A stretch of DNA of 60,000 nt from Takakia lepidozioides. Taxonomy: Eukaryota > Streptophyta > Takakiopsida > Takakiales > Takakiaceae. Location of the stretch: the NCBI GenBank assembly GCA_030704615.1, contig CM060732.1:27821053-27881052 (forward strand), given 5' to 3'. Shown here one piece after another: positions 36,188 to 46,372 of this stretch. Each line of letters begins with the position of its first letter. Within the stretch, counting starts at the first letter, position 1. The translations under genes and the position numbers were made by a program. Below the pieces are notes generated by a model. The model was not told the origin of the DNA, ran no database searches, and worked only from the letters and a program-made list of their open reading frames with translations.

Positions 36188-36432
36188 TGCCCTTCAGATT
36201 CAGTTTTAGCCAGATACTATGCTCGTATCTCAAACCCTTGTTGATAATTTCACAATTATCAAACAAGAAATCACGGACAAAGAATCCAACCCCTTTTTGA
36301 CCGCGTTTGGCAGAGGCTGCCTTGAGAGTACACATCCTACCTGCCCATTTATAACCATTGACATCTCCAACCAGTTTATCCGACACTTCCCATGTTTCTT
36401 GCCCAGCATAGATATGAATATCATTAGTCCGA
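36188..36432 (-). mobile_element. LINE endonuclease fragment, near identical to 27126-27371
   Basis: Minus-strand translation shows SDKLVGDVNGYKWAGRMCTL and AKRGQKGVGFFVRDFLFDN, differing at only a few residues from the LINE at 27 kb. Both ends are abrupt, inside the endonuclease, and there is no 3' tail, so this is not a normal 5'-truncated LINE insertion. Confidence 0.85.
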
Positions 36433-36646
36433 GGCCACAGAGAGAGGGCTTTCTTGGAGGGAGTCGCTCCACGGCATGTGATCTGGTGCTTGTAGATTCA
36501 GATGCTTCTGAATTAGGTGCTTGGTTAGCCCGTTGTGCCTTCTGTTTTGCTGAAGCTACAGCAAGTGACTCAATCATCTCATTGATAAATCTGCAATCAA
36601 CAGCAATAATGACCATGACGCGATTTAGGTTTGACAAGTTGTTTCT

Positions 36647-37662
36647 TTGCCATTGTTGTGGGACACAATGGAGGAGATGTATGGAGCTACCAAGGGGCCA
36701 CGAAGGTACTCTGGGGCGGTGGGCACCATCGAGTTGGATGATTTTATCCAAGAGTTTGATAGTTGGTGTGATTTGCAGCAAATGCGCAATCCACAACTAT
36801 TTACGCCTTTCATGGCATGGAAGGGGTTGTTTCAGCACCTTGAGGGGCCGCCTATGGATGATTACCATGAGTTCAGGCGGGGGCATGAGGTTGAGATTGA
36901 GGAGTGGAGGATGTACTGGTCACCCGACTATGTCTCCATCACTAGGGGCACTAGAGCCACGAGGGCAGTGGCTACACCTGTTGCTGCACCGGCAGCTTCA
37001 GCGAGTAGCAGTGGGACTAGTGGGACTGGTGGTACAGTAGCTACGACGTCCACCCAAGCCACTACCGCACCAGCACTAGTACCCGTGCCTGCCTTCAACC
37101 CTGTTGTGGAGTTCTTCGAAGAGTTGAGAGGGAACTACCAAGGGGTGAGGACAGAGAAGTTGCGGAGCTTGCAAGAGTTCCAAGGGAAGCCGACCGAAAG
37201 CTTGAGGGAGGCTTTCACTCGCATGAGGCGCTTGATAAATGTAACCCAAGGGTTACGGAAGCTCAGGCAGTCCAATTCTGGTATGGGATATTGGACAAGG
37301 AGCTGAGGAGAAGGGTGCGGGATGCAACTCTCCTACAAGCGGCCCAACCCACCTTAGCAAATGTGTTTTTGCTGGCAGAGCGGATAGAGCTCAACATGGT
37401 GGAGGAACGAGTGGTCATGGTGGGATTTGCTAAGGAGACACCACGGGGTAGTGGTGCTCCTAGCCAACCACTACCTCAACATGCTCAAGGCAACAAAGGG
37501 GCTCAGGTGAAGCTCAGGGAAGGGCAGAGAGGATCTCAGCTGCAGGGGTCTCTCCCTTCATTTGTTGGCCAACAACGGGCGGATGTGGTGTGCTGGACAT
37601 GTGAAGGACCCCATGTCAAGAAGGATTGCCCAGAGGGAGGCAAAGGGCTGGCACATGCATAG
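36647..37662 (+). pseudogene. gag region of the gypsy element
   Basis: Residues 1-220 contain FDSWCDLQQMRNPQLF, a Thr/Ala/Ser/Gly-rich linker, then a retrotransposon gag core (SLQEFQGKPTESLREAFTRM). A frame change near 37280 joins it to 37291-37662 (LAERIELNMVEERV), ending in a first zinc knuckle CWTCEGPHVKKDC, one residue short of the usual C-x2-C-x4-H-x4-C. An in-frame TAG at 37660-37662 follows; beyond it the same frame continues into a canonical knuckle. Zinc knuckles bind the element's RNA during packaging. Confidence 0.82.
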
Positions 37663-39350
37663 CCTGCACAGTTGCAGTGTGGGCATTGTGGCAAGCACGG
37701 GCATGGAGAGGCCCAGTGTTATGGTTTGCATCCTAAGTTGCGCCCAGGCCAGTTCCAAGGGAACAATGGTGGCCGGGGGCGAGGTGGAGCAGCCCAGAGA
37801 GGACGAGGTGGCCAGCCACGAGGTGCAGGCCAAGGGCAAGCTCAACATGGCCAAGGACGCGGAGGTCAGGGTGTTGACCAAGGCATGGCCAACCGGCTTC
37901 AGCAGCTAGAGCAGAGGCTCGCTGCCATGACTACAGCTCAGGTGGTACTGGCTCTAAGGCCGGATGGTCCACCTCCTGCTCCTGAGGGAGGAGATATGGG
38001 AGGCATGGGATTCATGTGTGGAGCAGCACTACCACTAGTGCAGGTGGAGTCTGCTGCAGCCGTGACTCGAGGAGCAGCACGAGTTCCTGAGCCACGAGGT
38101 ACAGAGGTGGAGTTGGATCCACAGCGCGGGGAGGCAAGCCGTCAGGCTAGGCTTCCTCAGTCATTCACATTTGCGGAGACAGTGTCGACGCCATCCATGG
38201 CACCTAGTTCTCGCCCGACTGTTATCGAGGCGGAGGTTACTATGCCATTGGGGATAGCTACACGGGTAGCACCACTACCTAGTGTTGCCAAGGCTACGAC
38301 ACCTAGTGTGCTGCTAGGAGCGGCCACATCTGTGTGCCAGGCTCCATTGTTCTCGGCTACCATGATTGCGACGCCGGGGGTAAGACCAGCTGAGGTGTTC
38401 AGGCTGGCAGCTACACTCTGTGAGAGTGGGGAGGTTACTTCATCTTCTGCGGAGATAGTGGGAGGTGTACTGCAAGAGGGATCCTCGGATTTGAGGGTCA
38501 AGACTGCCACGGCGGCGCCATGGCAAGCTGCAGCTGCCAGGTTGATGGAGCTGCCAGCTAGGCCAGCCATTGAGCGCGCCATGGTGACACCTGGAGTTGT
38601 CATGTTAGACAACCAGGATGGCATTTTCTGTTTGAGTGGACCGGCAGGCAAGAGGTACCGGCCACTGCGGGTCTTGTTGGACGCGAGAGCTCAGCCATTG
38701 ATGCTGGGCAGAGCTGCTATTGCAGGCTTGGGCCTCACGGAGGCGGATATGGAGCCTTGTCATTTCCAGATACAGACGTCTCTGGGAGGATTGGAGCAGG
38801 CTCGGGGCATGACACGGCGTGAGTTGGCTATCAGACTACGGCCGGATCACCCTACAGATGGCTCAGTGATGCGAGCCAAGGCCATTGTGACAGACGCGGT
38901 CTCATGCGATGTCCTGGTTGGTGGGGCAGTGTTATACCCCATGGGCTTCACCCTGGATTTTTGGGAGGAGTCAGCTTCCTATAGGCCTGCATGGCAGTCA
39001 GGGGAGGGCCAGCGTGTGCAGCTCCCTGTGACGTTCATAGGAGGAGTTGCGGTTGCCCAGCGAGGCAAGATGCCGACACTAGCAGCATTCACAGTGGCAG
39101 TGAGTTGGCCTAGAGAGTTGCTTGAGGGCAACGCTCATTCAGAGGATGTGCCACCTCTGGGAGAGCAGGATGACATGTATGGTATGGCGGAGTTGCCTAC
39201 CATGGTTGCTCAGACTCCATTGTGGGGCACGAGCAAGGATTTGCAGCGGGATGCTGATCAATGGGTGCAACAAGCCTGGGTGGAGGTTTTTGTGCCGTCA
39301 GGAGAGGAGGAGAGTTCTCCATTGGACACCACACCTATTGTGTGGCAGTA
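37663..39350 (+). CDS. Second zinc knuckle, linker and protease of the gypsy element
   Basis: In the same frame as the preceding gag segment, just after its TAG: CGHCGKHGHGEAQC is a canonical zinc knuckle, followed by an RGRGG-type basic Gly/Arg/Gln stretch (RNA-binding-like). A long low-conservation linker runs to about residue 310. The retroviral-type aspartic protease is around residues 320-430: RVLLDARAQPLMLG corresponds to the D-(S/T)-G-A active site, changed to D-A-R-A, with CDVLVGGAVLYPMGF as the later conserved block. Loss of the active-site glycine predicts an inactive protease. No stop interrupts this stretch. Confidence 0.78.
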
Positions 39351-39354
39351 TCCG

Positions 39355-40498
39355 GATGAATGCATTTGTCTTCTGGACTTGTTTGGCGGGATCAGCACCG
39401 GATTGGTTGCTGTGTTACAGGCAGATGTACGAGTTCAGCGTTACCTGTATGTGGAGAGGGATGAGACTGCACAACGCGTTTCACTTTGCCATGTTGCTCA
39501 GTTGGTGCAGCGGTACCCTGAGTTGTTGTCGGTGTCTGCAATTCGTGGATATCAGCAGGCCTTGCCAGCAGACATTTTGTTGCTGGGGGCGCAGGATTTG
39601 GAGCGGGTTGGCTCCATTGATTTGGTAGTGGCAGGTTGGCCCTGCCAAGGGCATTCATCAGCCGGGCATGGCAATGGATTGCGAGACTCGAGGTCGGGTC
39701 TGTTTTGGGAGATGGTGCGGGGTTTTGCGCCACTTGCAGCTTCATCAAGCTGTATCTCCAGCATACATCTTGGAGAATGTGCCACTGATGGGCGATTCTC
39801 GGGCTAGGGTGATGGCCAGTGTGCATCAAGTCCGGTCATGACTTGGGTCAGCAGTGTTGCTAGATGCAGTTACAGTGGGGTCACGGGCTCATCGTCCATG
39901 GCTATGGTGGACTAACTTGATGCCACCTGCACTGCTCAAGCGTGCATTTGATGGGGTGCAGCGGCCAGCACATCTCACAGTGGATAACATTCTGGACACA
40001 GGGAGGCAGTCTCAACGTGTGAGACACGATGACCGTTCGCCTTTGGCAGTGGTCAACAAGGTGGGTCAACCACGAGCAGCATTACCTACACTGCTCAGCT
40101 TCCCAGGATCGCATGCTTTCCGGGATAGTGGACCTGGCCTCATGTGGGATGCTCAGTTGCAGCAGTTAGTGGAGCCTAATGCTGACGAGCGTGAGCGGGC
40201 AATGGGTTTTACCACTGGTACCACGGCGGTGTCGTCTCTTTCTGAGGCATCACGTCGTCAAGTGTTGGGGCAAGCAATGGATCTCAATTGCTTGACCTGG
40301 ATTATCAGCTTGGCTCTAGCTGAGCAACGCAGAGTGCGGAGTACACTTCCCTCAATGGTCTCTCAGCCTACCGAGACGGTACAGGCAGTGAGTGGGGGCG
40401 AGCATGTGAGGACCATGGGGTGCATGCATCCATGGCACACGTGGGATGTGCTCGAGGTTCAGAGGGAGTTGGCAGCCAAGGCGGCTGTGATGGATTAG
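39355..40498 (+). pseudogene. C5 cytosine DNA methyltransferase domain within the gypsy polyprotein
   Basis: Motif I (S-adenosylmethionine binding): CLLDLFGGISTGL at about 39367. Motif II/III region: YVERDETAQRV. Motif IV with the catalytic cysteine: VAGWPCQGHSSAG, Cys codon 39643-39645. A frame change between 39650 and 39764 (near 39725) then leads to motif VI, YILENVPLMG (39764 on). A TGA at 39839 follows, then a motif VIII-like GSRAHRPWLWW. A long variable segment (target-recognition position) and a motif X-like RRQVLGQAMDLNCLTW end the domain before TAG at 40496. The domain is about 375 codons, close to a stand-alone methyltransferase. The catalytic PCQ and ENV are intact; activity would need the two breaks repaired. 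It transfers methyl to carbon 5 of cytosine in DNA. Whether it derives from a DNMT3-like or other host enzyme cannot be told by eye. Confidence 0.88.
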
Positions 40499-40499
40499 G

Positions 40500-42110
40500 T
40501 TGGGGATTCAGGTTGAGGAGGTCCTCAAGGATGAGATGATGGGGCAGGATGAGGCCTTGTCATTGACTGAGCAGGTAGGAAGTACTGCTCAAGAGGTTGC
40601 AACATAGCAACCACTGGACGCGTCCTCTACCTCTAAGCCCACTGGACTTAAGGTTGCAGTTACGGAGGACAATTGGGAGCCTGACATTGGACCCATTGTC
40701 ACCAGAGGAGAGAGACGACGTATACGGCGGTTCCTGAGGGCTTACAGGAATTGCTTTGCCTTCAGTTTGAAGGACTTGGGAGCACTGAAGGGTCAAGAGA
40801 TCCGTATTGAGTTGGCCACTGACACGCCAATCTTTCGGAGACCCTATAGATACAGTGACATGGAGAGGTCTTTGATTCAGATGAGGACTCAAGATCTCTG
40901 GGAGGCAGGTTTGGTGGAGCTCTCTGGTGGAGAGTATGCTTCAGCCACAGTGATGCCAGCCAAGAAGGATGTCTATGGCAATTGGACGGAGAGACGTATG
41001 TGCGGTGATTACCGGCCTGTAAATCGTCAGACCAAGTCCGATAAGTATGCCATGCCAACACCAGAGGAGATCTTTGATGCCATCGGGCATGCTAAGGCCT
41101 TTAGCACTTTGGATTTACGATCCGGATATCACCAGTTGCCAATCAAGGAGGCGGACAAGCAGAAGACGACATTCTGGGGGATCAATGAGCACGCAAGGAT
41201 TGCCTATATCAGTGGCGGTTCTTACCATTTGGGCTTAAGAATGCTCCTGCAGAGTTTCAGAGAGTCATAGATAGGATTCTAGCAGGGGTGGACTTTGCTC
41301 AGTGCTACATAGATGACATCATCATCTTTAGTGTTACCATGGAGGAGAATGAGAGACACCTTCAGGTGGTATTGGAGCGCTTGAGAGCGCACGGATTGAA
41401 GTTGCATCCGGGGAAGTGCAAGTTTTTCCACAACCAGATTGAGTATCTGGGTCACATGATATATCCTGGAAGATTGGGGGTACAGCAGACTAAGGTAGAG
41501 GCCATTGCACAAATTCCACGCCCCACGGATGTGAACCGAGTTCGAGCTTTCATGGGGTTGGCAAACTATTATAGACGGTTTGTCAAGGGATTTAGTACCA
41601 TTGCAAAGGCTCTAACCAAGTTGACCAAGGTGGACCAGGAGTGGCAATGGGAAGATGAGCAGGAACGAACTTTTCAAGAGCTCAAGGCAAGGTTGACCTC
41701 GGCGCCTATCCTAAGACGACCTATCAAGGGGCGTCCCTTTCAGCTGCATACGGATTGGAGCATGTTGGGGCTTGGAGCGGTGCTCATACATGTGGATGAT
41801 GAGGGAAAAGAGTTCGTAGTGGCTTATGCTAGCCGCTCGAACAACGCTGCAGAGGCTAAGTACAGCTCATATGAGGGAGAGTGCTTAGCTGCAGTGTGGG
41901 CCGTGGCACACTTCAGGTGCTATCTATACAGCAATCTTTTCACCCTTGTCACAGATCACCAGCCACTCAAGTGGTTGATGGAGTCAGACAAGCTTACGGG
42001 GAAGCTTGTACGGTGGGCACTCATACTCCAGGAGTATGACTTTCAGGTTTTGCATCGACCGGGTTTGGTCAATCGGGATGCGGATGGATTGAGTCGCAAT
42101 CCATGCATGA
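40500..42110 (+). pseudogene. gypsy reverse transcriptase and RNase H
   Basis: A linker (ATEDNW-like zone from 40500, one TAG near 40605) precedes RT. Motifs: KKDVYGNWTERRMCGDYRPV, FSTLDLRSGYHQLPI, a frameshift at about 41205 within the WRFLPFGLKNAP-type segment, then CYIDDIIIFS with the catalytic D-D, HPGKCKFF and YLGHMI. Thumb and connection: GLANYYRRFVKGFSTIAKAL. RNase H: LHTDWSMLGLGAVL, YSSYEGECLAAVWAV, LVTDHQPLKWL and RDADGLSR, with the acidic residues in place. The RT-RNase H part after 41288 is one open frame. Confidence 0.9.
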
Positions 42111-42970
42111 GCCAGCATGATGACACTGGAGCTCGGTGGCATGGTGAGATGGACGAGGAGATGGTGTCGGGATGGCACGCATCTGTATTTTTATGTATCT
42201 TGGCATCGGGAGGTCAGGTTGGACCTACAACAGGGATGATTGTAGACGGAGTGTCTGAGGACCCTGAGGCTAGTGATGAGCCAGGTGCTACCAGAGATAT
42301 ACATGAGGATTCGGCTGTGTTGGACTACCTCCGCACGGGAGACACGGCAGCCACTGTGACTGCCAGGGAGAGGGATCGGATCCTGCAACGAGCCAAGAGG
42401 TTCAAGTGGGAGAGGATACACCTACTTCGAGTGTGGGAGGATGGTCGGGTGAGGATTGTGCCTCACCCCACACAGCGTGCACGGTTAGTGCGGCATGCCC
42501 ATGAGGAGTTGGGGCATTTTGGAGTGCGACGCACTCACAGTTTACTGCAGGGGCAGTATTGGTGGCGTGGTATGCATACAGAGGTGCAACAGTTCGTGGC
42601 TAGGTGCATGGTGTGTGACAGGGTGTGTGCTTCATTCAACGCCCCTACACCACAGTTGCATCGTTTACCAATCATGGGATTGGGCTACAGGAGGAGTCGC
42701 CACTGACTATGCGCCACCACAGATATGTGTTGGTGATGGTGGAGCACTTCTCCAAGTGGATTGAGTTGGTTCCATTGCCTGACAAGGCTAGTGAGGGGGC
42801 TGCGTATGCATTCTTGGATCATGTGCTTAGCCGATTTGGTGCTCCAGCTGAGGTACTCACGGACCAAGGGAGAGAGTTCTTGGGGGAGTTTCAGGCTTTG
42901 TGTGATAAAGGTTTGATAGACCACCGCACCACTTCTCGGGATCATCCTGCGGCCGATGGCTTAGCAGAGA
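42111..42970 (+). pseudogene. gypsy integrase, N-terminal and most of core
   Basis: The HHCC zinc domain is present: HAHEELGHFGVRRTHSLL ... CMVCDRVC (about 42490-42620). A frame change near 42685 appears to remove the core start that would carry the first catalytic aspartate. The core continues LVMVEHFSKWIELV, EVLTDQGREFLGEF (second Asp) and AADGLAE (catalytic Glu) up to 42970. At that point the frame is cut by the inverted block. Confidence 0.88.
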
Positions 42971-43393
42971 ATAACACACCCTGCAGTAACATCCAGAGTC
43001 GTAGGAGCAGTCTGCTGCAAATAAACATAGTCACCAGGGCTAAACCTCCGAACCCCAGGACGATATCCTCCACCACGTATAGTGACATACCTCAATGTAT
43101 CACGGTGTTGTGCAATGGCAAGGTTCTCAAAAGCCATGGGCATGACTTTCTTGAACAACTTTGCACGCTGATCACATGCACGTACCCACACGTCCGGATC
43201 GTCAAGGTTAAGGACTTGAGCAGTGTCCCTACGAATGGCTGCAGGCAAATCCGGCTCTCGGCCAAAGAGAAGGAAATATGGTGAGAAGGAGGCAAGTGAT
43301 GCTTGTTTGCTGAACCTGTAGCCCATGGCTAACCAAGGAACCTGAAGATCCCAATCTCCTAGGTGTCCCTTCTGCAAGCCATACTTGCGCAAA
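42971..43393 (-). pseudogene. Inverted block: integrase C-terminal part
   Basis: The minus strand is open and encodes LRKYGLQKGHLGDWDLQVPW, FLLFGREPDLP, then FSPGDYVYLQ and TAGCVIL. This is the expected continuation of the integrase core and its C-terminal domain, but it runs opposite to the rest of the element. On the plus side the element resumes with REVLPSGVLILEGRDG, the normal next segment. So about 423 bp has been inverted in place, with perhaps a few codons lost at the left join (between GLAE and LRKYG). The absence of stops suggests a recent event. Confidence 0.88.
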
Positions 43394-43690
43394 TTTCGAG
43401 AGGTGTTGCCCTCAGGGGTCCTGATCTTGGAGGGTCGGGATGGCATGACTTGGAAGGACCATGTGCGTAATTGTGCGTCATGTCACCTTCCCAATGTCGA
43501 TGGCAGAGTTGACCCAAACTTGGCAGTGATACCTGCAGGTTTGAGGTGCATGCTCTGTGGGTCTGCCAAAGGGGTAGCCACCATGCTGGTGTGTGATCGA
43601 TGCTCAAGGGGTTGGCATATGGGATGCTTGACACCACCTCTTGAGAAGGTTCCTGACAGAGATTGGTTGTGTCCACACTGCTTGGGATAG
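43394..43690 (+). CDS. gypsy C-terminal segment with PHD finger
   Basis: After the inversion the frame encodes the end of the integrase C-terminal domain (LPSGVLILEGRDGMTW, then NCASCHLPNVDG). A complete C4HC3 PHD finger follows at 43547-43687: CMLC, then CDRC, then GWHMGC, then DWLCPHC. All eight zinc ligands are present, with the tryptophan two before the last Cys pair. PHD fingers usually read histone H3 tails, so this module could steer integration, much as chromodomains do in other gypsy elements (inference). The frame stops at 43688-43690. Confidence 0.85.
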   Translation, partial: FREVLPSGVLILEGRDGMTWKDHVRNCASCHLPNVDGRVDPNLAVIPAGLRCMLCGSAKGVATMLVCDRCSRGWHMGCLTPPLEKVPDRDWLCPHCLG

Positions 43691-43939
43691 TGGCAGTGGA
43701 CATGACTGGAGGCAGCTAACAAGACATGGGAGGCCAAGCTCATAGGAGTCAATACATGCGATCCCAAGCTCAAGTTCACAGGTTGCAAGACGACGACTAA
43801 CGATGGGGCAACTCTTGCACCCGGCCTCTTGATCTATCAAGTTTGAGTGTAGTAGGGATAGTGGTGGAGGACTTAGTGAGGCTATGGTCACTATCACATC
43901 TTGTGGCTACCTGGACTTAGAGGGACCTAAGCACCAGCT

Positions 43940-44275
43940 AGGGGGGCGATTGTGTGGACTAGTGACTGCCTTAGTGGGCAGCATAGTGGCAGCCTAGTGA
44001 TTGACTAGTTGTAGCCTAGTGGTTGGACTAGTGGTATACTAGTGTGTGGTGTGCACATGTGTTGTGTGGTTTTGGACAGCGATGTAGTTGTGTAGCGATA
44101 TGTATGCGCACGACAGCTGACAAGTTATCTTACCACTAATGTGAAACTAGCTAGAAAATAGCTAGCTTTTACATATTGACATTTGGGATTGGCCCAAGTG
44201 TCAATCCAGGGGTCAAGGCAGATTTAGGCCCTGGAGTGGTTATCTTCACCTAAACCCTAAACCCTAAACTCTCGG
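43940..44275 (+). repeat. Polypurine tract and gypsy 3' LTR (partial assignment)
   Basis: A purine tract (AGGGGGGCGA) at about 43941-43950 is followed by TTGTGTGGACTAGTGACTGCC, the likely LTR start, with many GTGGACTAGT/CTAGTGG repeats. The LTR probably extends to about 44275, where CTAAACCCTAAACCCTAAAC occurs. Without a 5' partner the exact end is unknown. Confidence 0.5.
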
Positions 44276-44279
44276 ACCT

Positions 44280-44521
44280 CTTAGATGGTACATTGAACAT
44301 ACTGGCCAAGTCTCAAAGCCAACTAAAATTATTTCGATGGACAACCATCCGTTGAGCCATCGAATGAAATTTTGATTGATCTCATATTAGTCCGGGACTT
44401 GTGAAAGGGTGTCCGAGCGTACTGGCAAAGTTTGAAAGCAAACAAAAATGATTTGGATGGGCAACCATCCGTTCACCCGTTGAATGAATGCCGGTTCATC
44501 TGTTATTACTATGGGACCTGT
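44280..44521. repeat. Two tandem units of about 118 bp
   Basis: The phrases TACTGGCCAAGTCTCAAAG, CAACCATCCGTTGAGCC and GGGACTTGT recur as TACTGGCAAAGTTTGAAAG, CAACCATCCGTTCACCC and GGGACCTGT about 118 bp later. The copies are clearly diverged. Confidence 0.7.
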
Positions 44522-44681
44522 TGGACTGCGTTCCGCGTGCTCATGATTTGTTTTCATTCCATTTTTGGCCACATAGTGGATTTTTTCTAGCCACCGTAGC
44601 TTGCTCTCACCCCTCTACCATATAAACAAAGTTCTCACATTTCTTTTAGAAATCATTGTTGCGAATGGTGTTGCAAACCTT

Positions 44682-45990
44682 TCAACTTTTGCCCAATGAC
44701 TTGGCTTTTCTCGAGTCCCGAAACGTCCGTGTGTACGTCTCCCATTGAGGATCGATGACGGTGTGCTCGAGACTACTCTTGACCGTCACCAACCGATCCA
44801 CCATGAAGAAGTTAGTGGCAAAACGAGTTTCGCAAGGATTTTGGAGGCTGTATTTTGGTTCATGCCTCCTATATATTGCCAAAGGAATGTGGTGTGTGTG
44901 GATGAACGACACAACGGTCTTTGCTCGCCGTACAAGTTGTTTCACCCACTGTTTTTTTCCCCAATCTTCCAAAAAGATGTCAAAGATGTAAGCTGCACAA
45001 CCTTGGTAGTACATATGGGGATATCATGCCAATAACATGTCTGCAGTGTTCCGCATGTTAGCGGCATTGTCCGTGCATATTTGCACGATTCTATCACTTC
45101 CGACCTGTTCGATGAAGTCCGTCAATAGTCCATATTGATAACGTCAATCTTTCTTCTCGCCACTAGTGTCCACCGATCCCAAGAACTGTTCCCCAGCTGG
45201 ACATACAAGCATGACCTTGAACGATGGTCTGTTTGTAACATAACTCCATCCATCGGCACATATAGTGCTTCTATATTTTCTCAGAGACTCGCCCGTCCTA
45301 TCGTTGACCTTCTAGGTAAGCTCTGTTATGACGTCTTCTAGCAATCCTGTGCGGAGATTGTGATAAGAAGGAGGCACATACGTGGATTTGGAGTCCGAGG
45401 TTGCTCTAACGGTAGAAACAAATGCCGGAAGCTTTGCCACATTAAACGGTATATTGGCCTCGAAGAAAAACTACATCAATTTTTTATCTAATTGCCTTTT
45501 TGCAGACAAGTTAAGGCTTTCCTACATGGATTGTTGTCGTAATCATCTTCTTCGTTGAAGTGTAGGGGTACAAAAAGGTGTTGAAGCAGGTGTTGCTCCG
45601 GCACAACCCACTTGTCCAAGGACACTTGAAGCCTCACAAGAGTCCCCTTGGGTACTAATCGGGGCATCATGACGGTAAGATATAATGTTCTGCTCAGAGG
45701 TCGTGTCTAGATCTAGAGACGTTGAAATATTGCCTCCACATTGGGCAAAATGGCTTTTTCTCGCATAGATGCTTTAGGGCATAAACCTACCCCTTTGCTC
45801 TTCATACCTCTATAGTCGAGGTGAGCGAGTAGCCGATCATTACGATAAGAAAGCTGCAGTGCACATAGGTTGCATCCAACAGTTTCAGTGGCATTGACAA
45901 TGTTCGGGATTACCGTATACCAAAGGCTCCATTCTTTCCTCAAATTTACCCAGTATCCACTCCCCTGGGCCCTCGTGATGTAAGCAACAA
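44682..45990 (-). pseudogene. hAT-family transposase, degenerate
   Basis: Minus strand. A BED-type zinc finger at about 45890-45720 has CNLCALQLSYRNDRLLAHLD, then GVGLCP. A DUF659-like segment at about 45290-45130 has GWSYVTNRPSFKVMLVCPAG, FLGSVDTSGEKKD and, after a stop, LTDFIEQVGSDRIVQICTDN. The block 45014-44682 has QGCAAYIFDIFLEDWGKKQW, VSFIHTHHIPLAIY and PCETRFATNFFMVDRL, typical of hAT transposases. The frame is broken by several stops and the C-terminal dimerisation domain is not seen, so the copy is dead. hAT enzymes move DNA by cut-and-paste with 8-bp target duplications; no ends were identified. Confidence 0.75.
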
Positions 45991-46372
45991 AAAATAGTGA
46001 CCTATATATAAACTTGTGAATGTAGAATGCAATGCGACAGTCCAACACTTCTACACCTGTCACCAACCCAAGTAGGTCGATGCACGTTGTAGTGTTGAGC
46101 TTATACACAATCTGCTGAAGTGGGCTTTGGTGAAAACCACAAGGGCAAAAAGTGCGCACCCTCCTCTTGGGCTACACTCTCGTTCAACGGAAGAAAACAT
46201 GCAAAATAACCTCAAGTGTTTGCGCCAAAAGAAGTGAGGAGCTTGGTGACCCTCCTCCCTTACATATGCTCCAGGAATGATGAAAGTGAAATAAAAGTGA
46301 AATGAAAATATGACCGACCAATAGCGCCCACTCGAAAAAGACAGTACAACCATATTTGTTATAATTTTTAAA

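Larger units (their letters stand above)
36647..44275 (+). mobile_element. Ty3/gypsy retrotransposon carrying a DNA methyltransferase and a PHD finger, 5' end missing
   Basis: Order: gag with two zinc knuckles, protease, C5 DNA methyltransferase, RT, RNase H, integrase, PHD finger, purine tract (about 43940-43951) and the start of a 3' LTR. The protease-RT-RNase H-integrase order is that of Ty3/gypsy. There is no 5' LTR or primer-binding site; a LINE fragment lies in its place. Damage: frameshifts near 37.28, 39.73, 41.2 and 42.69 kb, stops at 37660, 39839 and about 40605, and an inverted block at 42971-43393. Captured methyltransferases are reported in retrotransposons of charophytes and dinoflagellates; I infer a related element here. 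Confidence 0.9.

Noticed and set aside
36230-36796. 188-codon minus-strand frame
   Set aside because: Its first part is antisense to the gypsy gag and its last part is the inverted LINE piece; the join is not a gene, although the middle (36440-36640) remains unexplained.
44250-44275. Telomere-type CTAAACCCTAAACCC run
   Set aside because: Only about three units; short interstitial telomere-like words are common in plants and one similar run lies at 5655. Not a chromosome end.
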